DNA of 64,000 nt from Craterostigma plantagineum (GCA_027422505.1 JAPQWV010000017.1:14013501-14077500), one strand, 5' to 3'; counted from the first letter of the stretch, positions 10,074-20,414 are shown. The notes: generated by a model from the sequence alone, not told the origin. Numbers and translations: made by a program.

Positions 10074-10759
10074 GTAGGTGAAACTCACCTACGACACGTA
10101 AACATTATGTGATACTTATGTGCTTATATGATTATCTGGTTTAGTGATTTACGTGATTTATATGTATTAAATATTCTGCATGTTATTATGTATATGTGTG
10201 ACTTGCATTGCACTTGCATACCACGTCAGTGCGAGGGAGTCGAGTACCGTGTGGAACGGTAACGTTTGGGATGTCGATGGGAGGTGTAGGTTATTAGGTT
10301 GGGTAGAGGGGAACTCGGGTGCGTGCTACCTCTAACTTGACCTGAGTTGGCCGCCCGAGCGTATGAGGTGTCGAGTGACGGGATGTGTTACGACATTATA
10401 GGACATTTCGAGTATAGGGCAACTCTAACGAGACCTGAGTAGCTTACCCGTTCTAACGAGACCTGAGCAGGATATGCGACTCTAACGAGACCTGAGTAGC
10501 CGCCCACTCTAACGAGACCTGAATATGATATTCCATTCTAACGTGACCTGACTGGGAACCTATTCTAACGAGACCTGAGTGGGATATTTGAAATGTACTT
10601 AGTGTCAAGTAGTGTGGGGTGTTGAGACGTGTTAGTGTTGAGATGAGTAGAGACGAGTTGAGCGTGCATTTGTGAGGTGTTTTGGGGATGGGGTTGAGCG
10701 CACGTTGCATACATGCATGTTTCATCTACTGGGCAAGGAGCTCAGTTTACGTGTTGTAG
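10074..10759 (+). other. Intron-like segment in LTR F (candidate)
   Basis: Bounded by ACAG|GTAGGT and GTGTTGTAG|G; 686 bp. A local hairpin GTAGGTGA-AAC-TCACCTAC (10074-10092) sits on the donor. CCTACGACACGTAAAC (10088-10103) can pair with GTTTACGTGTTGTAGG (10745-10760): 15 Watson-Crick pairs and one G-U. The 28-bp array lies inside. Confidence 0.45.
10424..10590 (+). repeat. 28-bp tandem repeat array in LTR F
   Basis: The core TCTAACGAGACCTGAG or a close variant starts at 10424, 10452, 10481, 10508, 10537 and 10564, spaced 27-29 bp. A weaker copy lies near 10330. Between cores the sequence varies. It looks like an LTR minisatellite. Confidence 0.8.
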
Positions 10760-11043
10760 GTACATACGAGTCCGGCGCTGATACGCGTCGCGGCTGAGGA
10801 GGGCTGTTGGCGGTGACTCCAGTGACTTTTGAGGGTAGGGCGGTACATGGATGCGACCTGTGGAGCGATGTTAGGATTTTTTTATATTTTGATATTTTAG
10901 AGCTACTGCTTGTGTAAAAATATACGATTATGTGTCTACTTCATATATTTTATTTTAGATAAAGTTTTTAATTAGACGGGTCTTCCGCGACTTACGTTGC
11001 GAAAATCCGCCACATTTATCACTAGAAAGTGTTGGTCGTTACA

Positions 11044-11048
11044 CGTAA
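11044..11048. repeat. Target-site duplication, right copy, of solo LTR F
   Basis: CGTAA; see 8558-8562. Confidence 0.55.
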
Positions 11049-11645
11049 GTGCCGATTCTCAGTCCATTGGGACGAAATCGGTGAGCACACACTATTAGGA
11101 CCCGATATGATCCGAGAAATGACAGAAGCTATGGAGATTCGAGAAAGGATGAAAACCACACAGAGTTGTCAAAAAAGTTACGTAGATCATCGACGACGAC
11201 CTTTGGAGTTTTCATAAGACGATCAAGTGTTCCTAAAGATTTCCCCGATGAAAGGCATGAAACGCTTCGGACGAAAGGGCAAGCTGAGTCCTAGATACAT
11301 AGGCCCATTCAAAATCCTTAAACGAGTCGGTGAAGTTGCATACCAATTAGAGTTGCCGGCTTCGTTATCACAAGTTCACAACGTATTTCAGGTATCGACA
11401 TTACGAAATACGTCGCGGACCCGAGCCACGTGATCCAGAACGAGCTTCTTTATCAGCAGCTCAAGCCGGACTTGAGTTACGAAGAAAAGCCTATGGAAAT
11501 TTTGATGTATGAAAGGAAGCGACTTCGGAATAAAACTATTCTGTTAGTTAAAATCTTGTGGCAAAATCAATTAGTTGAAGTAGCCACTTGGGAGCGTGAG
11601 GACGATATGAGAATTTGTTATCCCGAGTTATTCCAGTTAACGTAA
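11044..11645 (+). pseudogene. Integrase C-terminus and chromodomain-like tail of gypsy A
   Basis: Resumes the integrase at the codons for KCRFSVHWDEIGE. The C-terminal block [19 protein letters not shown] near 11272-11328, [20 protein letters not shown] near 11335-11394, and the tail with ILLVKILWQNQLVEVATWE near 11540-11597 and YPELF near 11620 follow. This order and tail are typical of Tekay/Del-type chromovirus-like gypsy elements; the tail is thought to guide integration to chromatin. A TAA near 11216 and a frameshift near 11425 break it. Confidence 0.75.
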
Positions 11646-11666
11646 TTTCGGGGACGAAATTCTTTT

Positions 11667-11678
11667 AAGGAGGGAGGA
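11667..11678 (+). promoter_or_regulatory. Polypurine tract of gypsy A
   Basis: AAGGAGGGAGGA directly precedes the 3' LTR; it is the plus-strand primer site. Confidence 0.8.
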
Positions 11679-11997
11679 TATAATACCCGTAAAATTAGTA
11701 CGAGATTTGATGTAAATTAACTATGTAATAGGTTATGTAGGAAGTTTGATGACGGAAATTAAGGAAACAATTTTCGAGATTTAAATTAGAATAATAATAA
11801 TAATAGAAATCTCAAAAATTGAACAGGAAGTCTTTGTGGTATAGTATAGAATCAACAAAGTTTTCGTGGATGGGCTATTGACTTTTCGTGACATATAATG
11901 GTGGGGGATGAGAATTAAATTCCGATGTTTAAGTTAGATATAGTATAGAATCAACATTAGATATGTTTAAGTTTACATACACCCATATATACACACT

Positions 11998-12054
<57 letters not shown>

Positions 12055-12055
12055 C
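11679..12055 (+). repeat. 3' LTR of gypsy A, truncated
   Basis: Matches the 5' LTR from its start (TATAATACCCG here; G changed to A in the terminal TGT) to the TA-rich stretch. The last part expected from the 5' copy, including GGGTCGCTACA, is absent and a SINE follows. Confidence 0.8.
11992..12053. repeat. (AC)n(AT)n microsatellite in the 3' LTR
   Basis: An AC run followed by an AT run replaces the shorter TA stretch of the 5' LTR, so it expanded after insertion. Confidence 0.9.
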
Positions 12056-12065
12056 ATTTGATGCC

Positions 12066-12237
12066 GATGAGGCTTTGCTCTACTGGTCAAGCTGAGGCGC
12101 TTAAGGTCATGTTGGGAGAGGTCATGGCTTCGAATCTCATCCCTGTGACATTTCCCTAAACCTGCCCACATGGGCCCAGACATGTGCGATTGACCTGGTC
12201 GACCTGCCTAGTAGGTAGTGGGTTGGCCCCGGGATTT
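12066..12237 (+). mobile_element. tRNA-derived SINE, copy 2
   Basis: Same family as 7381-7552, plus strand. It has an A-box-like TTGCTCTACTGGTC (12075-12088) and a degenerate B-box GCTTCGAATC (12127-12136). It ends GGGATTT without a clear poly(A) or TSD. Substitutions in both promoter boxes suggest it is inactive. Confidence 0.7.
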
Positions 12238-12459
12238 AACCATGCAATATACTGAATAATTTTGAACTCTGGAGTGAAAACCCTAGAGGCCGGTTTTTCA
12301 AGGTCGATTGCCGCCGTCTCCGGCCTACCTTCTTCGGTAGAGGCCGGCCGGTGATTGCCTTCCCTTCTACGCGGTACACGGCGTGGAGGGTTGGGGGACG
12401 ATTGGATTATGGGGGTTTTACTCTGGGCTGTTACGTGTTTGATTAGGGCTTAGTGATTC

Positions 12460-14041
12460 ATGGAGGAGGCGATCTCGTTGGAAGGGATCATAGAAGAGAC
12501 GACGGAGAAGGAGACGGGGATACCGGCCTTGTCGGATCTGGAAGGGTTGGCGGCTGCTTACCCGGAATTCGCAACATGTTTTGACGGGGAAGGGTTGGCC
12601 CCAAAGACCGATGTGACGAGGAACCAGGGTGCTGATGCCGCGACTGCTACCACGGCCACGAGGACTGTTACGGGGGCTAGTGAGGGGGATGACGGACTGC
12701 GACGTGTAACAGGCCCGCTCACGATGCCGGGACGCCTTTTGGGTCAGCCTATGGCTGAGGGCCGATCACCGTGGAGCAGACTGGCCACACCACCACCAGA
12801 TCGGCGGCTTCTAAAACTGAGCATGGCGAAGGACGAAAAGCATGTCGATGAGGAGATCGTCGTTGAGGAAGCTAGCCAGCATCAATCGGTTGAATCTGGC
12901 AGGGATGAAGCAAGGGTTTGCCTACTATCAAACGGAACCCGAAGATGATGGAGGTGCAGTTGACTATCACGCGACCACTCAAGGACGTGGTGAGGAGATT
13001 GCCGGCGATTCTGAAGAAGCCTATGGGCCCTATTGGGCCTGCTATGGCTGGGAAGGAAACGCCTAGGGTTTCACAATATGAGGGCTTGAAAGATGATAGC
13101 AACCAGCCGCGATTCCCACGGATATGTTTAGTGTTTACACGGGTGGGACCCATGAACAAGGGGACTATTGGACCGACCAAGGCGTGATCGTTTTTTGATG
13201 CTGTTCGTGGCAGTAGGGCTGCCCACGACGGGGACATAATGAAGCGCGCCACATGGATCTCAAGTATACGGCCCCGGTTATTGTGGATGGGGTGGCTGAA
13301 GCTCGCCCGTCGTTAGAGGTGGCATAACGGAGAATGGACTGATGGCGTTTTTCTCTAGTCGGCTACTTTCTAGGGTGAAAGCCATATTTTCCTTTTGTTG
13401 ATCGCCACTTTCGATCGATATGGCGTGGCCTAGTTGAGGTACGGGCCACCCTTAATGGGTTCTTTATGTTTTGCTTCGAGTCTGATGAGGCGAAGCTGGA
13501 GGTACTGGAGGGAGGCCTGTGGCTTATCCAAGGCCAGCCCTTATTTTTGGAACCATGGCGAGTTGGCATGTCCTTTGAGAGGAAGGAAGTCGTTGTGCTG
13601 CCCCTATGGGTAAAGCTATGGAACGTCCCATGTGAACTTTTGACGCAGGAAGGTCTTGGGTGGTCGCAAGTGTAGTGGGAAGGCCATTGTTTGCAGATGG
13701 AGTAACAGCGGCCGGGGACCGAATTGAATTTTTCAAGTATTTGTATCATGAAGAAGTTGTCGGAGCCCTTCGTGGATACCTTCAACGTACGAATACCAAG
13801 TCCCGACGGGGGACGTGATGTCGTTATCCCCATACGGGTGGAACATGAGTGGAGACCGACTAAGTGCCCATCGTGTGAGCCTTGGGCACACGGGCAAGCA
13901 CAGTGTCCTACGCAAACGACTAAGCCGACGGGGTCGGCACAAACTAGACGACAAAAGGAAAGGCCACGGCCTAATATGAAGGAGTGGAATGCGGTTGCAC
14001 CTGCTATGGTGGTAGAAGGGGGCCCTAACACGGCGCGATAG
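12460..14041 (+). pseudogene. LINE ORF1: DUF4283 plus CCHC knuckle
   Basis: The ATG at 12460 opens 162 codons (MEEAISLEGIIEE...), an acidic N-terminus like that of the ORF1 at 301-2074. After frameshifts the DUF4283 domain spans about 13340-13715, with GFFMFCFESDEAKLEVLEGG near 13460-13520, GQPLFLEPWRVGMSF near 13533-13577 and VKLWNVPCELLTQEGLG near 13610-13660. The knuckle CPSCEPWAHGQAQC at 13865-13906 fits CX2CX4HX4C. Several stops and frame changes. ORF1 proteins of this type are presumed to coat the LINE RNA. Confidence 0.8.
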
Positions 14042-14387
14042 CAGCAACACCTAGGACCTCGCCGACATGATATGGGAAAGAGGAATGCACGACGACCGCG
14101 CATGACTGATGGGAGCCGCAGCTTTTTTATGCGACCACAAGAGGAGTGGCGCCAGATAGGGGCCAAGGGTAAGGCTGTCAAGGTGACGTCAATGGCTGAT
14201 AGGGGTGGGCACCACCAGGGGGCTCTATCCTACGGGTTGGAAGCTCGTCACGACCACCAGATGGCGGTATGCCGATGCATGAGGAGCGGAACAGATTTGA
14301 GGTGCTTCGGGACATACCTAAAGCTAGCCAATCGACACATTTCACTACGGGCCCTGAAGCACAAGCAGCCCGGGAAGAGGTGCATTT

Positions 14388-17300
14388 ATGATAGAGTTAG
14401 GAGCTTGGAACGAACGTGGTCTTAATAAGCAAGACCACAAGAGGGTGGTGGATGACTTGATATCACGGGAAGGATTGAGTGTGATTGGACTTATGGAGAC
14501 TCGCGTCTCGGTGACTAATGTGGTGTTCATATCGAGTGGCATTAGGGCACATTGGCGATGGTTTTTTGACTATGATGGGGGCCGGCTACACGAATCTGGG
14601 TGTTGTCAAACTGGAGGTACTTGAGCTCTCGACGCAAGCCGTTCACTGTCGGGTTGAGATGGCAAGGACGAGGGAGATGGTCTTCTATGGGAAGTCTAGG
14701 AGGGAAGAGAGGCTTCCTTTATGGGAGGAGTTAGTTACTATGTCGGAAGCACGTGTGGCGGATGCATGGCTGGTCTTGGGGGACTTCAATGCAATATTGC
14801 ACACGGCAGAGGGACGAGGGGGCATCCCGGCTAGGCAACATATGGAGGAGTTCCATGCATGCTTAGTGAGCGCTGATCTTACGACGCTTCCTACGACGGG
14901 CCAAGTGTTCACATTGTACAACCAACAGAGGGATCAAGCGGGGGTGTGGAGACGGCTGGATCATATACTGGGCAACCCCAGTGGTTCGCACGATTTACTG
15001 ACTTGCTCTATCGTTGTGCCCTTCCTACATCATCAGATCACTCGCCTATCCTTTTTGGGGACGCCACACCACGAGTGCGTAAGGCGACGTTTAGATTCAA
15101 GAATTTTCTCACGAAGGAAGCCGACTTCTTGGACCATGTTAAGCGCATTTGGAGCATACCAATAAGGGGGTATCCTACGTTCGTTTTACTGCAATGTCTG
15201 AAATAGTTGAAGCCCATTTTCCAGCACATGCGACGAATTAAAGGAAACCTGACGGAGAATGTCTCTAAGGCCCGGCGATTCCTTGATATTGCCCAGGACT
15301 TCTCCGTGCGCTACCCACATGAGGGGATTTTCTATGATCTGGAGCGACTGTGCAGAGCGCTATATGCTAAGGCGGTGATGGTGGAGCATACGACACTTTC
15401 GCAACGGGCCAAGCTTGCGTGGCTTAAAGATAGGGATCAATGCTCCTCCTATTTCTTTCGGAGGGTAGCCATGCGGCGGACCACAAACCGCATTTTCTCT
15501 CTTGAAAATGAAAATGGGGACCTCTTGGACGAACCGGACCAGGTGGAGGCCGAGTTGTTGGGATTTTACCAAGGTCTGTTGGGGCAGTCCGTCCATTCAT
15601 CGCCAGTTACAGTGGATGATGTGAGGAGAGCTATTAGGCGTACGCTTTCCCCGACGAATTCTATGACCCGAAAGGTTGATGCGATGGAGGTACTGAGGCG
15701 CTTTTCTCTACGGGGGATGAGAAAGCACCGGGTCCAGATGGGTATACGACTGCCTTCTTCAAGGCAGCTTGGGGGATTGTGGGGGCTGTTGTGGTAAGGC
15801 TGTCCAGGACTTCTTTGTGACGGGCAAGCTACTGAAGGGACTTAATAGTACCGTCATCACTTTGATCCCTAAGAGAGTCACCTCGGAGCGCAACAGATAT
15901 TCAGCTCATTTCGTGCTGTAACGTACTATATATAAGGTGATCTCTAAGATCTTGGCAAACAGGCTGAAGGCTTTCCTCCCACGATTGGTGCATGGGACTC
16001 AGACGACGTTCATCCCAGGGCGACGAATTAGGGATAACGTATTGTTGGCACAGGAACTGTATTTGGGGTATAAGTCTAAGGGGAGACCGCCGCGGGCGAT
16101 GTTTAAGGTGGACCTGGCCAAGGCTTATGACAAGTTGGAGTGGAGCTTCTTGTTGGCTGTCTTGGAAGTTACGGGTTTTCACCCAACATATATTGGATGG
16201 ATCCGGTCATGTTTGACTACGACTACTTTTTCATTGAACCTGAATGGACAGTTGGTGGGGTTTTTTGCGGGGAAGAGGGGAATTAGGCAGGGAGACCCCA
16301 TATCTCCATATCAATTTACGATAGTTATGGAGGTTTTGCATGGGCTTATCACTATATGCATATCTGAGGAGCCGCGGTTCCGATATCATTGGAGATGCGA
16401 GTCGATGGGATTGGCATCGTTAGCATTCGCAGATGACTTACTTCTCTTCAGCCATGCCGGAGTACTGAAGTGCGCTTTAGGATGGTTTGCGGCTTTGTTA
16501 CGGCTGTACCCTAATCCTGACAAGAGCGAGATGTACTTGTCACGACGTGCTGAAGGAATGACGTCGCACATTCAGGCACTCATGGGCTATAGGCTAGGCA
16601 AGCTGCCTGTTCGCTACCTGGGAGTACCTCTTACTGCCTCCCGCTTGTCGATCGGCGACTATACCCCGCTGTTACAGAAGGTGAATCAGCGCTTGGGGGC
16701 TTGGCTTAATCGGTCATTGTCGTACGCAGGAGGGCTTCAGTTGGTTAAGTCGGTACTTCAGGCCCTGCATGCGTATTGGTCGGGGGTTTTTCTACTACCT
16801 AAGGTCGTTCTCCGAGCCCTGGAGATGCGCTTTAGGAAGTTTCGTTGGGGGGCTCATCTGCAAAGGTCGCCTGGGATGTGTTGTGCTTACCGGTTGCTGA
16901 AGGGGGGATGAGACTACGATCTATCAAGGTCGACAACAAGGCCCTTCTGTTGAAGAATTTATGGAGTGTGCTCACAAGGGCGCCAGACTCGATTTGGGTG
17001 GCATGGCTGTATAGGACATGGTTGCATTCTAGATTGATATGGGACCTCCCGATATCGGCAAACGATGCTTGGAGCTGGAGGAAGCTGATGCAGTTGCGGC
17101 CTCTGATCAGGTCCTTGATCACGAGCAGTGTTAGGGATGGGACTACGTTATGGCTGAAGACGGACCCCTGGCTGTTGACTACACATTACTGGAGCTATTT
17201 CCACGACGCCCTGTTGCGATGGGGCTGCCCGCAGATTCGCGTTTAAGTGTTGTATTGATGCCCAAGGATTGAGTTGGCCGGGTCAAGGGTCGGTGGAGTA

Positions 17301-17404
17301 GATAGAGATTAGTCGCATGCTACCGCCGGTAGTGCTGGGGGGCCAGGACACTATCCTCTGGCGGGATGCGGTGGATGGGATCATGACAGTGTTTTTGACC
17401 ATCA
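14388..17404 (+). pseudogene. LINE ORF2: endonuclease and reverse transcriptase
   Basis: The endonuclease begins near 14388 with WNERGLNKQDHKRVVDDL and GLMETRVS; the block WLVLGDFNAIL lies near 14770-14800 and the SDHSPI motif near 15035. A linker includes the RT entry motif KAPGPDGYT near 15724-15750. The RT core (15937-16911) has FIPGRRIRDNVLLAQEL, MFKVDLAKAYDKLEW, GIRQGDPISPY and the catalytic FADD at 16426-16437. The frame then shifts to RTWLHSRLIWDL and AWSWRKLMQL, a zf-RVT-like end. Frame changes near 14510, 14940, 15180, 15720 and 16880 make it inactive. It would nick DNA and prime reverse transcription at the target. Confidence 0.85.
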
Positions 17405-17699
17405 AATCGCCAGACCTAGAGTAACATGTGGCAACTAATTAATGATTGTTAAGTGTGACTAATACTAAGTTTTCTTAGCCTTAGGAAATATGTATCATCA
17501 ATTACCAAGCAACATTGGACTTCAGCACCCATGTTTCTAACATATATACCACGAAAATAAGGAGAGCAGCGATTGAGAACAAAAGAATTCTCAGCCCAAA
17601 TATTCGAACGTAAGGTAGATATCTCGTTTACAAGACAAAATATGTTTATCCGTTATGTATATTTGATATGTTTTACATAACACATGTGAACTGTATAAT

Positions 17700-18510
17700 T
17701 TTAATATGTGTTTATGGTGAATCATTTAAGGTTTTCGTGATTCACATATTAGGGTTTTCTCAGATTTTTTTGAAGTAGTTATATGCTCATTAGGAATAAT
17801 ATTCAACAGTAGAACGTAAAGCAATTAGAAGTTTTCGATCTTTTGGATAGTTTCGAAATTCTCAGCAAAATATGGTTACATCTTTAGATACCGAAGTAAT
17901 TAAGCTAATCGTGGACTAGTGTTTGTGCGAAATAGATTTCGATAATTCATATTAAAACTGAAGTTCTCGGCGTAGTGTTATGCATAAAATTTTCGGTTTT
18001 ATTATCAAGGGTACTCTACACTGTTTCGGTACTACAATCACTACTTTTCAAGTTCTTGGTATGCTTAAGGTGAAAGTTTTCGTGACCCCATAATAGTTTT
18101 CGGTATCTTTGTCAATGATTAGTTTAGTATATATGTTATCGATGCTATCAATGTAATATTTTTGGCATTGGTAATGATTTGTTTTGGTGGCTTTCTAATG
18201 ATTAGTTTATTATCAAATGTGCTCTACCATGTTTTCGGCATTACAATCAATTGGAACTTTTGAAAAGTTTTCGGCATCTACTTTAAAGTTTTCGGGATCT
18301 ACTTAATATATGAAATTTTCAGCATTATCATCATCCAAAAGTTTTCGACATTGATAAAGATTTCGGCATAATATCTAGACCCAAAAGTTTTCGGTACAGT
18401 CTTAATTTTGCAGCCTTACCTATATTTACAAAGTTTTTGGCATAATTAGGATTTTCGGTAATTTAAGGTTTTCGGAATTTCTAGGGTTTTCGATATTTAG
18501 GGCTTGAGAA
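17700..18510 (+). repeat. TTTTCGG motif tract in LTR E
   Basis: At least eight TTTTCGG copies, often extended to GTTTTCGGCAT, plus about five TTTTCGT or TTTTCGA variants, unevenly spaced in AT-rich DNA, upstream of the donor-like box. Confidence 0.65.
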
Positions 18511-18623
18511 TTTCGAGACTTACAAGACTTAGTAAATATACCTACATGGTAATATTTACATGTTCAGAGTTTCGACATTTAGGAAGTTCCCAGATTACTT
18601 GAGTGACCATATTTGGAGGACAG

Positions 18624-19240
18624 GTAGGTGGATCATCCATCTACAATACGTAAACACATATGTGGCTTGTATGCTTTTATACGATTTGATGATTTTCGTG
18701 ACTTACGGGTTTTACGTGCTTTATATGTGCTTCATGTCAAATCACAATTTCATGTATTATCACGTTTATATGCATAGCATATGCATATCATATCACAGGG
18801 GTGAGAGGTATTTACACCGTACTGAGAAGGTGATAATTTGGCGTACAGCTGAGCGGGGTAGTTCGAGTTTATTGTGATTGATTGACTTGTTGAGGAGTCG
18901 AGGTTGGTACTCATATAACACCTGATGGCAGACAGGTCTGATCGATCTGTCTACTCGGGCATGAACGTCCTGAGGTGCAAAACCGTCGTGATTTTATTTT
19001 CAGCGGAGGGACCAGACAGGGCAGTTACGTGAACGTCAAAACGCTTCTAAGTAAGCTTCCGTTATGGCGAGGTGTCGAGTCTGACCTATGGCCTTGTGTT
19101 GTGTGATTGGAGATAGGATTTCGGGAAAAGAAAGAGTGAACATTGCATGCGAGACATTGGGATTTGGGAATGAGTGTTCACGTGCATATATGCATTTTAT
19201 TCACCTACTGGGCGAATCGCTCAGTGCTTACGTGTTGTAG
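18624..19240 (+). other. Intron-like segment in LTR E (candidate)
   Basis: ACAG|GTAGGT at the left and CGTGTTGTAG|GT at the right; 617 bp. CTACAATACGTAA (18641-18653) can pair with TTACGTGTTGTAG (19228-19240) with one mismatch or wobble. A local hairpin GTAGGTGGAT/ATCCATCTAC lies at the donor. Confidence 0.4.
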
Positions 19241-19282
19241 GTACCGAGTCTGACGCCGACGTGCGTCAAGACTGAGGCGGCT

Positions 19283-19621
19283 TGTTAGGTCCTTTTTTAT
19301 CCAACACAGATCGAATCGATTGATAATCTTTAGAAATTCAGATTTAAGATCGAAGATTACATAGTTGAAAGCTTACGAGAGAAGAAACGTTGAAAGCAAA
19401 GGTTTGGCGCTAATTATTCTCTCCAAAATTCTCGATTCTAATTTTTTGATCCGAAAACTATACAAAGCGCACTCCTATTTTTCTTAAGGAGTTCACTTAT
19501 ATATACCTGGTATATTTACACCAGTAGTCCTATAATATGACTAATTACAATTCAGTCCAAGACTACTAATATGCATAGCAAGACATGATAACTATATTAA
19601 TTGAATACAATAGTTCCAACA
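19283..19621 (-). repeat. 3' LTR of copia element C0
   Basis: Begins TGTTAGGTCC and ends CCAACA (339 bp), followed by a complementary polypurine tract, which places the element body to the right on the minus strand. It has the palindrome ATATACC-T-GGTATAT at 19501-19515. No matching second LTR was found. Confidence 0.7.
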
Positions 19622-19634
19622 ATCTCCCCCTTTG
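19622..19634 (-). promoter_or_regulatory. Polypurine tract of C0
   Basis: ATCTCCCCCTTTG on the plus strand is a purine run on the element strand, adjacent to the 3' LTR as in C2 and C3. Confidence 0.75.
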
Positions 19635-19699
19635 TATTCAATTTCCAATATAGCGCGGGTTATCTTCGTCTTGCAAATGGAAAGAGTCCTCGAGTCCTC

Positions 19700-20350
19700 G
19701 AAATCTCCTCTTTAGAATGTCTTCAAGCTCACCTGGTCTTTTAGGCATCGGCTTTTTCTTCGAATATTCTTTTGAAGTCCTCCTAAATGCCGTAAGATGT
19801 ACGAAGTTCTTGCCGGATTTTTGAAAGTCCGCATTCTATTTCTCCCGTTGAAGGCACAAGAAACTCGAAACTCCCCCTATTTGGGTCAACCTTGTGTTGA
19901 GATCGGGAAGTCCGATGTGAGGTTCGGAGAGGTGGACACGGTTGGCAACTTCGGTCATTGATGCTGCTTGAGTCCCATGTCGTTCGGTCCTCGGTCCTTG
20001 CTTCTTCTTCCGGAAGCAAGGGCTTGAGAAGGTCGAGGGGCTCGGAGTTTAGCCATCTTCTCCGTTTTGCCAGATTCGTCTTCTCCGAATGGAAGTTGTC
20101 TGGTTCGGCCTCGAAGAAATGTCTCTAGTTCCAGAAGAAGGTAGGCCATCTCTTTCTTTGATTTTTATTTTTTAAGTTGTGCCGAGTCTCCTTTGAATGT
20201 GACGTTGTGAGAGAGTCCGGCTTCAGAGTGGTACGCACGGTGGAAATTGGTGGGTGGACCGACCGGTTTTTCATTTGCTAAATCTTCAATGGTAAGCTTC
20301 TGAGAAGTGGTTGGAGGATCTTCTTGAAATGCATCCACTTCATATACCTA
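19700..20350 (-). pseudogene. Remnant of the extra downstream ORF of C0
   Basis: This stretch between the LTR-side polypurine tract and a second pair of such tracts corresponds in position to the C-terminal end of the extra ORF of C2. A minus-strand frame near 20149-19955 encodes LRGRTRQLPFGEDESG; the same peptide (LRGRTRQLPFEDDEPG) is encoded at the matching place in C3, near 48600-48660. That shared peptide is the evidence for coding ancestry. No long ORF survives. The function of the protein is unknown. Confidence 0.45.
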
Positions 20351-20414
20351 ATAGTAGTGAGTCAAGAGTAACCGTTAAAGTTAAACGTAGACATGAATTA
20401 CAAAAGAAAAAAAA

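Larger units (their letters stand above)
8563..11043 (+). mobile_element. Solo LTR F (2.48 kb, gypsy type)
   Basis: Starts TGTAATACC and ends GTCGTTACA, so the termini TGTAA and TTACA are complementary. It lies between near-identical 5-bp duplications inside the integrase frame of element A, and no coding sequence lies between the ends. This is the signature of an LTR left by recombination between the two LTRs of a full element. The first 1.4 kb is AT-rich without a dense motif tract; the second part holds the donor-like and acceptor-like boxes and a 28-bp tandem array. Confidence 0.75.
4079..12055 (+). mobile_element. Ty3/gypsy element A (Tekay/Del-like), degenerate and nested
   Basis: Two LTRs (4079-4518 and 11679-12055) flank a PBS, gag, protease, RT, RNase H, integrase and a chromodomain-like tail, in the gypsy order. 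A polypurine tract precedes the 3' LTR. Later insertions are a SINE at 7381-7552 and a 2.48-kb solo LTR at 8563-11043. Stops and frameshifts in every domain and visible divergence between the LTRs show an old copy. The 3' LTR is truncated at a SINE, so a TSD partner for GAACA (4074-4078) cannot be checked. Confidence 0.85.
12260..17404 (+). mobile_element. L1-type LINE, both ORFs, 3' end missing
   Basis: About 200 bp of GC-rich leader, then ORF1 (DUF4283 and zinc knuckle) and ORF2 (endonuclease, RT, zf-RVT-like C-terminus). No poly(A) or TSD is visible. The coding homology fades near 17404, where LTR-like sequence E begins, so the 3' end was lost. The left limit is approximate. It is the ORF2-bearing relative of the ORF1-only LINE at 117-2370. 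Confidence 0.8.
17405..19282 (+). repeat. LTR fragment E (large gypsy type)
   Basis: Recognised by the same architecture as LTRs B, F and G: a motif tract (here TTTTCGG), a box ACAGGTAGGTGG followed by a hairpin, and later CTACTGGGC...TTACGTGTTGTAGGTACC. No protein coding potential was seen. The 3' part expected from LTR F is missing because copia LTR C0 begins at 19283. The left border with the LINE is uncertain. Confidence 0.55.

Noticed and set aside
10424..10590. Regularly spaced 28-bp repeats, at first sight CRISPR-like
   Set aside because: The spacers are too short and similar, the DNA is clearly plant LTR sequence, and there are no cas genes. It is an LTR minisatellite.
10453..10725. 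90-codon open frame on the minus strand in LTR F
   Set aside because: It is made largely of the 28-bp tandem repeat and has no recognisable domain.
13363..14181. 272-codon open frame on the minus strand
   Set aside because: It lies antisense to the DUF4283 and knuckle region of the plus-strand LINE ORF1, which has recognisable domains. The frame is a by-product of GC-rich codons.
17405..19282. E as the missing 3' LTR of gypsy B
   Set aside because: The motif core (TTTTCGG against TTCGCGAA) and the sequence around the boxes differ; only the general plan is shared.
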